A stretch of 64,000 bases of DNA, taken from contig CAJUDX010000004.1 in NCBI GenBank assembly GCA_910584785.1, positions 29,708 through 93,707 of the forward strand. Direction: 5' to 3'. This document shows, piece by piece, positions 1 through 8,184 of this stretch. The notes under the pieces were generated by a model, which was not told the DNA's origin, searched no databases, and saw nothing but the letters and a program-made list of their open reading frames with translations. Position 1 is the stretch's first letter, and each line of letters opens with the position of its first letter. The position numbers were made by a program, and so were the translations under genes. This DNA comes from an uncultured Lachnospiraceae bacterium (GTDB lineage Bacteria; Bacillota; Clostridia; Lachnospirales; Lachnospiraceae).

Positions 1-588
1 ACGAAAGAAGAGTATAAGGGGCTGATTATGCTTTCGAACCCGAACACTGCGGGAACTGCAAAGCTTGTGATTAATACGATGATTCAGATGAAGGGCCATG
101 ACGAGGCGATGGAGTATTTTAAGCGTTTGGATCAGAATATTAACCAGTATACGAAGTCCGGTTCCGGTCCGTCGAAGATGGTAGGCCCTGGCGAGTGCGT
201 AATCGGCGTGGGATTTTTACATGATGGAATTTACCAGATCTTGCAGGGCTATGATAATATTGCCCTGGTGGTTCCAGAGGATGGAACTTCCTTTGAGGTA
301 GGCGCAACGGCAATCTTTAACGGCTGTGCACATCCAAATGCAGCAAAGCTCTGGATTGAGTACGCCTTATCGCCGGATTGTGTGGATCATGCAAAAGAGG
401 CAGGTTCTTATCAGTTCCTGGTAATCTCGAATGCCACCCAGCCGGAGGAGGCAGAACGTTTTGGCCTGGATATGAATAACACGATTGATTATGATTTTGA
501 GGATGCCAAGGCAAACAGCGCAACTTATGTTGAGGATTTCTTTGCTGCACTGGGAAGCTCTGCTGACGACCGGTTTAAGACAGAGTAA
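1..588 (+). CDS. ABC transporter substrate-binding protein, C-terminal part (iron-type)
   Basis: The reading frame is open from base 1, so the gene begins before the window; 195 codons and the TAA stop are seen. The sequence (AGSYQFLVISNA, a GIYQILQGYDNIALVVPEDG stretch, then NAAKLWIEYALSPD) resembles the second lobe of periplasmic-binding-protein-like solute receptors of the Fe(3+)/2-aminoethylphosphonate class. Such receptors bind substrate outside the membrane and deliver it to the permease. The next two genes encode the matching permease and ATPase on the same strand, which supports the call. The true substrate cannot be read from this fragment; iron is the family default, not an observation. 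The signal peptide and lipobox would lie upstream of the window. Confidence 0.85.
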   Translation, partial: TKEEYKGLIMLSNPNTAGTAKLVINTMIQMKGHDEAMEYFKRLDQNINQYTKSGSGPSKMVGPGECVIGVGFLHDGIYQILQGYDNIALVVPEDGTSFEVGATAIFNGCAHPNAAKLWIEYALSPDCVDHAKEAGSYQFLVISNATQPEEAERFGLDMNNTIDYDFEDAKANSATYVEDFFAALGSSADDRFKTE

Positions 589-651
589 GGTTCGGGATGA
601 TGAGATCGCTGCTGTTAGAAAAAACAGGATAAATAAACGGTAGACTGTGTT

Positions 652-693
652 AAATGCTGCGTAGTGCGACAGCCGCATACGCAGCATTTTCCA
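652..693 (+). terminator. Strong hairpin after the binding-protein gene
   Basis: Perfect 12-bp arms AAATGCTGCGTA (652-663) and TACGCAGCATTT (678-689) enclose a smaller TGCG/CGCA stem. Only a short T-run (TTTTCC) follows. It may be a leaky terminator or an mRNA-stabilising hairpin that sets receptor excess over the permease. Confidence 0.6.
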
Positions 694-717
694 ATGGCAG
701 GGAAGAATTTCAGGCTG

Positions 718-776
718 AAGATGGCAAGAAAGGTTGTCAGTGGCAAGAAAGGTTGAAGATGGCAAGAAAAGTTGTA
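718..776 (+). repeat. Three short direct repeats before the permease gene
   Basis: The unit TGGCAAGAAAGGTTG occurs at about 722-736 and 741-755, and again with one change (TGGCAAGAAAAGTTG) at 760-774, a period of about 19 bp. Each carries an AGAAAGG-like purine tract. The copies sit between the hairpin and the GTG start at 800. Function unknown; repeat slippage is possible. Confidence 0.7.
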
Positions 777-799
777 GATGAAAGGAAGGGGGTGTAGCC

Positions 800-2515
800 G
801 TGGCTAAGGGACAGAGTGCGGCACTTGAACGGAAGAAATTTTTTTCTGATCCGATTTTAATTAGTATGATTGTGGTTCTGTTGATTTTTCTGGCACTGTT
901 TATTTTATATCCTCTGCTGATGCTTTTGGTGGACAGCTTTTTAGAGGAAGGAAAGGTTACATTTGCAGTATTTCAGAGGGTGTTAAGTCTGGAACGGTTT
1001 CAGGCGGCATTTAAAAATACCCTGGTTTTGGGGGTAATCACTGGTTTTGCCTCGACAGCTATCGGGCTGTTGTTTGCCTATGTTGAGGTTTATGTAAAGC
1101 TTAGGACAAAGATTCTGGAGAAGTTATTTGCAGTGGTTTCGATGCTTCCGGTAGTTTCTCCTCCATTTGTACTTTCGCTGTCGATGATTATGCTGTTTGG
1201 GCGGAGCGGAATTATTACCCGGTCTCTGTTAAAGATTTATGATTCGAATGTTTATGGTCTGAAAGGAATTGCCATTGTCCAGACACTTACCTTTTTCCCG
1301 GTCTGCTATCTGATGCTTAAGGGTTTGTTAAAAAATATCGATCCCTCGCTGGAGGAAGCGACAAGAGACATGGGGGCGACCCGGTGGAAGGTGTTTACCA
1401 GTGTAACCTTTCCCCTGCTGCTTCCTGGTCTGGGAAATGCTTTTTTGGTTACGTTTATCGAATCTGTGGCGGATTTTGCCAATCCCATGCTGATTGGTGG
1501 TTCCTATGATACCCTGGCGACGACGATTTATCTTCAGGTCACGGGAGCCTATGATTCCACCGGAGCGGCGGCGATGTCCGTGGTGCTGTTGTCGCTGACA
1601 GTTGTGTTATTTTTAATTCAGAAATATTATTTGGAAAAAAAGACGGCAGCTACATTGACCGGGAAGGCTTCCCGGATGCGGATGCTGATTGAAGATAAAA
1701 GTGTGACAGTTCCACTTACGGTATTTTGTACGTTGGTGGCAGCGTTTGTCGTGCTGATGTATGTAATGGTTCCCTTTGGGGCATTGTTTACACTGTGGGG
1801 AAGGGATTACAGCCTTTCTCTAAAATGGTTTCAGTATATGATGAAAACCAGCGGGTTAAAGGCATTTAAGGACTCCTTTATCCTGTCTCTGATTGCTTCG
1901 CCGCTGACTGCTTTTTTGTCTATGGTTATCGCTTATCTGGTGGTGAAGAAAAAATTTAAGGGAAAAGGATTTATTGAGTTTGTTTCCATGCTGGCGATGG
2001 CAGTGCCGGGGACGGTTCTTGGCATCGGTTATATCCGCGGCTATGCAAATGGCCTTTTCCGCTCAGGAATCATGAGCGGTCTTTATGGAACAGGATTGAT
2101 TTTGATTATTGTGTTTATTGTCCGAAGCCTTCCCACGGGAACGCGAAGCGGTATTTCTGCTTTGCGCCAGATCGATAAGTCGATCGAGGAGTCGGCCTAC
2201 GATATGGGGGCAAATTCTGCCAGGGTGTTTATGACGGTTACGCTTCCCCTGATAAAGGATTCCTTTTTCAGCGGTCTGGTAACAGCGTTTGTGCGGAGTA
2301 TTACGGCAATTTCTGCGATTATTCTTCTGGTGACGCCGGACTTTCTGCTGATTACCTGCCAGATTAACGAGCAGGCGGAAAAGGGCAATTACGGCGTGGC
2401 CTGTGCCTATGCCACCGTGCTGATTGCCATTACCTACGGCGCAGTACTGATGATGAATACCCTGATTCGGTTCTTTGGGGTAAGCAGGAAGATAAAAGAA
2501 GCGGAACATAGTTAA
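800..2515 (+). CDS. ABC transporter permease, fused double-domain (iron-type, FbpB-like)
   Basis: This is a 571-residue polytopic membrane protein with two tandem binding-protein-dependent permease halves. Each half carries an EAA-type loop: EEATRDMGATRWKVF near residue 185 and EESAYDMGANSARVF near residue 463. These loops contact the ATPase. The fused two-half arrangement is typical of Fe(3+)/thiamine/phosphonate importers. Translation starts at a GTG preceded by an AAGGAAGGGGG ribosome binding site. It is followed 22 bp later by the ATPase gene, so the set is one operon with the upstream binding protein. Substrate is inferred from family only. Confidence 0.9.
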   Translation: MAKGQSAALERKKFFSDPILISMIVVLLIFLALFILYPLLMLLVDSFLEEGKVTFAVFQRVLSLERFQAAFKNTLVLGVITGFASTAIGLLFAYVEVYVKLRTKILEKLFAVVSMLPVVSPPFVLSLSMIMLFGRSGIITRSLLKIYDSNVYGLKGIAIVQTLTFFPVCYLMLKGLLKNIDPSLEEATRDMGATRWKVFTSVTFPLLLPGLGNAFLVTFIESVADFANPMLIGGSYDTLATTIYLQVTGAYDSTGAAAMSVVLLSLTVVLFLIQKYYLEKKTAATLTGKASRMRMLIEDKSVTVPLTVFCTLVAAFVVLMYVMVPFGALFTLWGRDYSLSLKWFQYMMKTSGLKAFKDSFILSLIASPLTAFLSMVIAYLVVKKKFKGKGFIEFVSMLAMAVPGTVLGIGYIRGYANGLFRSGIMSGLYGTGLILIIVFIVRSLPTGTRSGISALRQIDKSIEESAYDMGANSARVFMTVTLPLIKDSFFSGLVTAFVRSITAISAIILLVTPDFLLITCQINEQAEKGNYGVACAYATVLIAITYGAVLMMNTLIRFFGVSRKIKEAEHS

Positions 2516-2537
2516 GGATTGGGATGGAGGAGCAAGA

Positions 2538-3614
2538 ATGCAGAAGCAAAAAAAAGGCGTTCGCCTGGAACATATTTCTAAAATTTATCAGGACCCAAAG
2601 ACGGGAAAGGCGTTTTATGCCGTTGAGGATACGACATTAGATATCGAAGCGGGGACTTTTGTCACCCTGCTTGGCCCTTCCGGCTGCGGAAAGACGACCA
2701 CCCTTAGGATGATTGCCGGTTTTGAAAGCCCGGACGAAGGGGAAATTTATTTAGGCGGTGAGCCGATTAACAGCTTAACGCCCAATAAGCGGGATACTGC
2801 CATGGTTTTTCAAAGCTATGCCCTGCTTCCGCACTATAATGTGTTTGATAATGTGGCCTATGGCCTGAAAATCCGAAAGCTTCCCAAGGATGAGATTAGG
2901 GAGCGGGTAATGAATATTTTAAAGCTGGTGGAAATGGATGGGATGGAATCCCGAATGACCAATCAGCTTTCCGGCGGACAGCAGCAGAGGGTGGCTTTAG
3001 CCAGGGCGTTGGTTTTAGAGCCGGGGGTGTTGCTGTTTGACGAACCGTTGAGCAACTTAGATGCCAAGCTTCGCGTTTCCATGCGCACCGAGATAAGGAA
3101 AATCCAGCAGAAGGTGGGAATTACCGCGATTTATGTCACACATGATCAATCGGAAGCCATGAGTATTTCAGATAAGATTATTATTATGAGCAAGGGGAAG
3201 GTGGAGCAGATTGGCACGCCGCGGGAGATTTACTATCATCCAAATTCAAGGTTTGTGGCAGATTTTATCGGAGAGGCTAATTTTTTAAAAGCCAAAGTGC
3301 TGCGCACCCAGGGCGATAAGGCTGGCATTGGGGTGGCTGGCGAAGAACTTGAGGTCAATAATTTCTGTCAGGCTAAGGCTGGTGATGAGGTGGCCCTGGT
3401 GATCCGCCCTGAGGCAGCTGCATTGGCAGATAAGGGGTATTTAGAGGCTAAGGTGGTCTTATCGACGTTTATGGGGGCTTATCAGTATTATCAGGTACAG
3501 GTTGGCGATATGGAGATTCAGATTACAGATTATAATCCGGTGAACCGCAGGATTTATGAAGTGGGAGAGACAGCGTATCTGGATTTTGATACACAGGGGG
3601 TTTATATTTTGTAG
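2538..3614 (+). CDS. ABC transporter ATP-binding protein (FbpC/PotA type)
   Basis: A 358-residue ATPase that powers the preceding permease. Visible motifs are Walker A GPSGCGKTT near residue 47, Q-loop VFQSYALLPH, signature LSGGQQQR near 145, Walker B VLLFDEPLSNLDAKLR near 165 and the switch histidine in YVTHDQSEAM. The last 120 residues form a TOBE-like domain, as in PotA/MalK/FbpC ATPases of importers. The ATG has a GGAGG-type site 8 bp upstream. A strong terminator follows, closing the operon. Confidence 0.93.
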   Translation: MQKQKKGVRLEHISKIYQDPKTGKAFYAVEDTTLDIEAGTFVTLLGPSGCGKTTTLRMIAGFESPDEGEIYLGGEPINSLTPNKRDTAMVFQSYALLPHYNVFDNVAYGLKIRKLPKDEIRERVMNILKLVEMDGMESRMTNQLSGGQQQRVALARALVLEPGVLLFDEPLSNLDAKLRVSMRTEIRKIQQKVGITAIYVTHDQSEAMSISDKIIIMSKGKVEQIGTPREIYYHPNSRFVADFIGEANFLKAKVLRTQGDKAGIGVAGEELEVNNFCQAKAGDEVALVIRPEAAALADKGYLEAKVVLSTFMGAYQYYQVQVGDMEIQITDYNPVNRRIYEVGETAYLDFDTQGVYIL

Positions 3615-3629
3615 ATGAAGGAAAAATGA

Positions 3630-3686
3630 AGCTGTTCCATCAGGCCGGGGTTTTGGAGAGGTCTGGTGGGATAGCTGTTTTTTTAC
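3630..3686 (+). terminator. Rho-independent terminator of the ABC importer operon
   Basis: Long imperfect arms, AGCTGTTCCATCAGGCC (3630-3646) and GGTCTGGTGGGATAGCT, are followed by a run of seven Ts. It lies just after the ATPase stop codon. Confidence 0.85.
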
Positions 3687-3785
3687 ATTAAGTGCAAAAA
3701 AGTGCTATAAAGAAGCTAAGAAAATACCTAGAAAAATGCAGTAATTAACCTTTATAATAAGCAAAGAAAGGTAAGGGAAAGAGGG

Positions 3786-4622
3786 ATGGAATTTATCCAT
3801 GAAATGATTATTCCCAACGAAGATCTTCCCTTTAAATTATTTATGTTTGAGGGAAAGGACGGGAATTATCGGCGGGCGAAGCACTGGCACCGTTCTCTGG
3901 AAATTTTTTTAGTTTTGGAGGGAGAATTGGAATTTTTTATCAATAATGAACGTTTTCCCCTGACATCCATTGATTTTATGATTGTTAATTCCAATGAAAT
4001 TCATTCTATTGAAGCACCAAATCCAAATCGAACTATTGTCGTGCAGATTCCCCTGCATTGTTTTTCCGGGTATTTTGGCGAGGAGGATTATGTTCTTTTT
4101 TTCAAGCAGTCGGAGGAATGTAATTTGGAACTGGCACAGTTAATTGCGCGGATGTATCGAACTTACCAGAAGAGAGAGCTGGCTTATGCGTTAAAGGTCA
4201 GGGCCTTGTTTTATGAACTTTTATATCTGCTGGTAACGGAATTTATGCGGCGTGAGGATAATCGGGGCAATATTCGCAGAAAGCAGAATCTGGATAAGTT
4301 GTCGAGGATTACGGCATATATGAAGAAAAATTATGCTCAGGATATTTCGTTAGAACAGGTGGCAAAAGAGTTTGGTTATACACCTTCGTATTTGTCCAGG
4401 ATGTTTAAGCAATATGCGGATATTAATTATAAGACCTATTTGCTGAATCTGCGCACAGAATATGGATTTCGGGAGATGATGAATACCGACCATAGCTTAA
4501 GTGATGTGGCAGTGAATAACGGCTTTTCCGACAGCCGTGCTTTTGCCAAGGCATTTTGTGCAAGATATGGCTGTCTGCCCAGCGAGTACCGGAAGAATAG
4601 CAGAGAAGCAGCAGGAACGTAA
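3786..4622 (+). CDS. AraC-family transcriptional regulator
   Basis: A 278-residue protein with an N-terminal cupin-like sensor (KHWHRSLEIFLVLEGELEF, residues about 37-55) and a C-terminal pair of helix-turn-helix motifs. These are ISLEQVAKEFGYTPSYLSRM near residue 192 and LSDVAVNNGFSDSRAFAKAF near 240. This layout is typical of sugar-responsive activators. It lies 35 bp upstream of a sugar kinase and an isomerase-family gene and is probably their regulator; that is inferred from position. The ATG has a GGGAAAGAGGG ribosome binding site. No confident -35 box was found, although TATAAT sits at 3753-3758. Confidence 0.92.
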   Translation: MEFIHEMIIPNEDLPFKLFMFEGKDGNYRRAKHWHRSLEIFLVLEGELEFFINNERFPLTSIDFMIVNSNEIHSIEAPNPNRTIVVQIPLHCFSGYFGEEDYVLFFKQSEECNLELAQLIARMYRTYQKRELAYALKVRALFYELLYLLVTEFMRREDNRGNIRRKQNLDKLSRITAYMKKNYAQDISLEQVAKEFGYTPSYLSRMFKQYADINYKTYLLNLRTEYGFREMMNTDHSLSDVAVNNGFSDSRAFAKAFCARYGCLPSEYRKNSREAAGT

Positions 4623-4657
4623 GGTGGTTTAGAAGATGGTAAGAAAGGGAAGGAACT

Positions 4658-6181
4658 ATGAAGTATTTGATAGGAATTGATGCGGGAACATCAGCGACAA
4701 AGACCGTGTTGTTTGATGAGTTAGGAAGAGTAATGGCTATGGCGTCTCAGGAGTATCCTTTATTTCAGCCGCAGAACGGATGGGCAGAACAGAGGCCTGA
4801 GGATTGGGCGGACGCTGCAGTAAATACGCTGGCAGAGGTGGTAAAGAAGGCCGGGGTTTTGCAGGAGGATATTCTGGGGATTGGGCTTTCGGGGCAGATG
4901 CATGGGCTGGTGATGCTGGATGAGGAAGGGAAGGTTATCCGACCATCCATTATCTGGTGCGATCAGCGGACAGGGGAAGAGGTAGAGGAGATGCTTCGCC
5001 GGATGCCTAAGGAGCGCTGGATGGAGATTACGGCAAATCCGCCTTTGACGGGCTGGACAGCAGCAAAGATTTTATGGGTGCGCCGTCATGAGCCGGAAAA
5101 TTATCGAAGATGCCGTCATATTCTTCTTCCCAAGGATTATCTGCGCTATGTGCTTACCGGCGTGTTTGCCACTGAAGTTTCGGATGCCAGCGGGATGCAG
5201 CTTTTGGATGTGAAGAGACGATGCTGGTCGGATGAGGTGTTAAAGACGCTTTCTATCGATAAGGCGCTTTTGGGGAGGGTTTATGAATCGTGTGAGGTGA
5301 CAGGGACACTTCTTCCTGAAATTGCCGAAAGAACCGGTTTAAGTACAGCAGTTAAGGTGGTAGGCGGCGCGGGAGATAATGCGGCTGCAGCTGTGGGAAC
5401 CGGCATTGTCCGGGATGGAAAGGCGTTTACGACCATCGGCACATCGGGGGTGGTATTTGCCCATACCAGCCAGTTTTTAGCCGATCCCAAGGGACGAGTA
5501 CATACCTGCTGCTGCGCGGTTACAGGGGCCTGGCATTTGATGGGTGTTACCCAGGCGGCAGGGCTTTCTTTACAGTGGATAAAGAAGCAATGCTGTCAGG
5601 ACTATATGGAGCGGGCGCAGGAAGAAGGAAGGGATGTCTATGACTTAATTAATGATGCAGTTAGTCATATTCCGGCGGGAAGCGATAAGCTGATCTATCT
5701 TCCATATTTGATGGGCGAGAGAACGCCACATCTTAATCCCGATTGCCGGGGCGTATTTTTTGGACTTTCGGCAATCCATACCAGAGAGCACATGCTCAGG
5801 GCAGTGATGGAGGGTGTGGCCTATTCGCTCTGTGACTGCAATGAAATTTTACGGGAGATGGGTGTGGAGATTGGACAGATGATGGCCTGCGGAGGCGGGG
5901 GAAAAAGTCCGGTGTGGCGTCAAATGCTTGCAGATCTTTATCATTGTCCGGTAAAAACCATTGAGCAGACCGAAGGACCTGCCCTGGGAGCGGCAATTCT
6001 TGCAAGTGTGGGATGCGGCGTTTATTCCAGCGTGGAGGAGGCCTGCGACAGGATTATCCGGGAAGAAAGTTCGACCGATCCGCGGGAGGAAGAGGCAAAG
6101 CAATATAACCGTTATCATCAGCTTTTTCAGGAAATCTACCGGAGCCTGGAAGATGATTTTGGGAAGCTGGCAAGGTTGTAG
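4658..6181 (+). CDS. xylB: Xylulokinase-type carbohydrate kinase (FGGY family)
   Basis: A 507-residue FGGY-family kinase that phosphorylates a ketopentose such as D-xylulose with ATP. The N-terminal phosphate-binding motif YLIGIDAGTSATKTVLFD starts at residue 3. SGQMHGLV near residue 80 and the WCDQR motif near 103 match xylulokinases. The C-terminal ATPase part has GAGDNAAAAVGTG and ACGGGGKSPVWRQMLADL. It follows the AraC-type regulator by 35 bp and precedes an isomerase-family gene by 35 bp, so the three form a pentose or deoxysugar unit. There is no xylose isomerase next door, so the real substrate could be another ketose. Confidence 0.88.
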   Translation: MKYLIGIDAGTSATKTVLFDELGRVMAMASQEYPLFQPQNGWAEQRPEDWADAAVNTLAEVVKKAGVLQEDILGIGLSGQMHGLVMLDEEGKVIRPSIIWCDQRTGEEVEEMLRRMPKERWMEITANPPLTGWTAAKILWVRRHEPENYRRCRHILLPKDYLRYVLTGVFATEVSDASGMQLLDVKRRCWSDEVLKTLSIDKALLGRVYESCEVTGTLLPEIAERTGLSTAVKVVGGAGDNAAAAVGTGIVRDGKAFTTIGTSGVVFAHTSQFLADPKGRVHTCCCAVTGAWHLMGVTQAAGLSLQWIKKQCCQDYMERAQEEGRDVYDLINDAVSHIPAGSDKLIYLPYLMGERTPHLNPDCRGVFFGLSAIHTREHMLRAVMEGVAYSLCDCNEILREMGVEIGQMMACGGGGKSPVWRQMLADLYHCPVKTIEQTEGPALGAAILASVGCGVYSSVEEACDRIIREESSTDPREEEAKQYNRYHQLFQEIYRSLEDDFGKLARL

Positions 6182-6216
6182 TTAGTAAATAAGGACAGGA
6201 AAAGGAGAGAGAAGAA

Positions 6217-7701
6217 ATGAAGAATATACCCAAAGTAAAAGTTGGCATAGTGGCAGTGAGCAGGGATTGTTTCCCGGAGAGTCTTTCGGTGAACCGCAGG
6301 AAGGCGCTGGTGGAAGCTTATAAGGCAAGGTATGATGAAAAGAATATTTATGAATGTCCGGTGTGCATTGTGGAAAGCGAGCATCATATGCTTCAGGCGC
6401 TGGAGGATGTGCAGGCAGCAGGCTGTAATGCGCTGGCTGTCTATCTTGGGAATTTCGGGCCGGAAATTTCGGAAACCTTGCTGGCAAAATACTTTGATGG
6501 ACCAGTGATGTTTTTTGCCGCGGCTGAGGAGAGGGGCGATAATCTGATCCAGGGGCGCGGGGATGCCTATTGCGGTATGTTAAATGCGAGCTATAATTTG
6601 AAACTGCGCAATATCCGGGCCTATATCCCGGAGTATCCGGTGGGAACGGCCCAGGAATGCGCGGATATGCTGGAAGAATTTATTCCCATTGCCAGGGCAG
6701 TTATCGGACTTTCCAATTTAAAAATTATCAGTTTCGGACCAAGACCGTTAAATTTCCTGGCCTGTAATGCGCCGATTAAGCAGCTGTATAATTTAGGCGT
6801 GGAAATTGAGGAAAATTCGGAGCTGGATTTATTTGAAGCATTTCATCAGCATGAGAATGATGCGCGAATCCCTGAAGTGGTAAAGGACATGGAAGCAGAA
6901 CTTGGCGGGGGAAATAAAAAGCCGGAAATCCTGGCAAAGCTTGCGCAGTATGAACTTACTCTCCTTGATTGGGTGGAGGCGCATAAGGGAAGCCGCAGCT
7001 ATGTTGCTATCGCCGGGAAGTGCTGGCCCGCCTTCCAGACCCAGTTTGGTTTTGTTCCATGCTATGTGAACAGCCGTCTGACCAGTCAGGGGATTCCGGT
7101 ATCCTGCGAGGTGGATATTTATGGGGCGTTAAGCGAATTTATCGGAACCTGTGTGAGCGACGATATTGTTACTCTCCTGGATATTAATAATACGGTTCCG
7201 GCTGATTTATACCAGGAGGATATTGAAAATGCTTATCCTTATACACAGAAGGAAATATTTATGGGCTTCCACTGCGGAAATACAAGCACGAAGAAACTTT
7301 CCTTCTGCGAGATGAAATACCAGCTGATTATGGCGCGTTCCCTGCCTGAGGAGGTGACACAGGGAACCCTGGAGGGAGATATTCTTCCGGGAGAGATTAC
7401 GTTCTTCAGGCTTCAGAGTACAGCAGATAATATCCTTCGGGCCTATATTGCCCAGGGTGAGGTGCTTCCGGTGGCCACCCGTTCATTTGGGGGAATTGGC
7501 ATTTTTGCCATCCCGGAGATGAATCGTTTTTATCGCCATGTGCTAATTGAGAAAAACTTCCCGCATCATGGTGCTGTGGCGTTTGGACATGTGGGGAAGG
7601 CGATTTATGAAGTGTTTAAGTATATTGGGGTAGCCGTGGATGAAATCGGGTTTAATCAGCCAAAGGGGATGTTGTATCGGACGGAGAATCCATTTGTATA
7701 G
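6217..7701 (+). CDS. L-fucose/L-arabinose isomerase family protein
   Basis: A 494-residue protein of the FucI/AraA-like fold (COG2407 type). The N-terminal half has a Rossmann-like start (KVKVGIVAVSRDCFPESLS), and the mid-region has the conserved CEVDIYGALSEFIG segment near residue 298. The C-terminal part has MGFHCGNTS near residue 349 with metal-site type histidine and cysteine. Relatives interconvert aldose and ketose sugars. With the adjoining kinase it could feed an unusual pentose or deoxyhexose into central metabolism. Exact substrate cannot be given. The start has a strong AAAAGGAGAG site. A modular repeat follows the stop by about 65 bp. Confidence 0.8.
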   Translation: MKNIPKVKVGIVAVSRDCFPESLSVNRRKALVEAYKARYDEKNIYECPVCIVESEHHMLQALEDVQAAGCNALAVYLGNFGPEISETLLAKYFDGPVMFFAAAEERGDNLIQGRGDAYCGMLNASYNLKLRNIRAYIPEYPVGTAQECADMLEEFIPIARAVIGLSNLKIISFGPRPLNFLACNAPIKQLYNLGVEIEENSELDLFEAFHQHENDARIPEVVKDMEAELGGGNKKPEILAKLAQYELTLLDWVEAHKGSRSYVAIAGKCWPAFQTQFGFVPCYVNSRLTSQGIPVSCEVDIYGALSEFIGTCVSDDIVTLLDINNTVPADLYQEDIENAYPYTQKEIFMGFHCGNTSTKKLSFCEMKYQLIMARSLPEEVTQGTLEGDILPGEITFFRLQSTADNILRAYIAQGEVLPVATRSFGGIGIFAIPEMNRFYRHVLIEKNFPHHGAVAFGHVGKAIYEVFKYIGVAVDEIGFNQPKGMLYRTENPFV

Positions 7702-7765
7702 GATTGGAACGACTAAGTTGTGGGGAAAACATAGAAGAAATAACGAAAATAGAGAGAATAACAAA

Positions 7766-7877
7766 GTAAACCCTCATGCGCCCACAAGTGAGTGCACCAC
7801 CACGAATAAAAGTCTGCTGGGCGCACTTGGAATCCCTGAATTGATGCCGCTTATTTGGCGGCGAACTTTCAAAGTAA
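7766..7877 (+). repeat. Modular intergenic repeat, copy A
   Basis: This is the first of three related intergenic elements in the window. It has inverted arms TGCGCCCA (7777-7784) and TGGGCGCA (7818-7825). They are followed by a second hairpin with arms GCCGC (7846-7850) and GCGGC (7858-7862), and a tail GAACTTTCAAAGTAAA. Copies B (15.2 kb) and C (49.8 kb) share the order and spacing. This copy is the most diverged. Confidence 0.75.
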
Positions 7878-7895
7878 ATTGGATCAGGTAATATA

Positions 7896-8005
7896 AATAA
7901 AAAAGAGCCATTGCAAAATAGCTGATGTCTGCACGAGATGGAAGTGAAACCACAGGAGTTTTATTCAGATTTTGTGTATCAGTTGTAGATTGTAATGGCT
8001 CTTTT
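7896..8005 (+). terminator. Long terminator-like structured element
   Basis: A run of about 18 bases, AAAAAGAGCCATTGCAA ending near 7914, is complementary with one G-U pair to TTGTAATGGCTCTTTTT (about 7986-8002). The arms enclose about 70 nt that hold further pairable parts: AGCTGAT with ATCAGTT, and GTG/CAC. The T-run suits a terminator in both directions. The large structured interior leaves a small RNA or regulatory RNA possible. From here to the gene at 8185 only a weak -10 like TAGAAT near 8075 is seen. Confidence 0.6.
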
Positions 8006-8184
8006 TTCTTGTGGAAAGAAATAATATGAAAAGAAGTCTGTGAAGGGATAGACGAAAGTTTAAAAATCGGATAGAATAGTAAGCATGAAAATCATCAGAG
8101 GGAAGAAAGGAATTTTGAATAGATGAGTCGGTTTGCCTGAAAGTAATGCAGACAGAACACTAAAAGGAAAAGGAGAACAGTTTG

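Noticed and set aside
7640..7891. 83-codon frame after the isomerase gene
   Set aside because: It begins inside the isomerase gene in another frame, has no ribosome binding site, and runs through the modular repeat.
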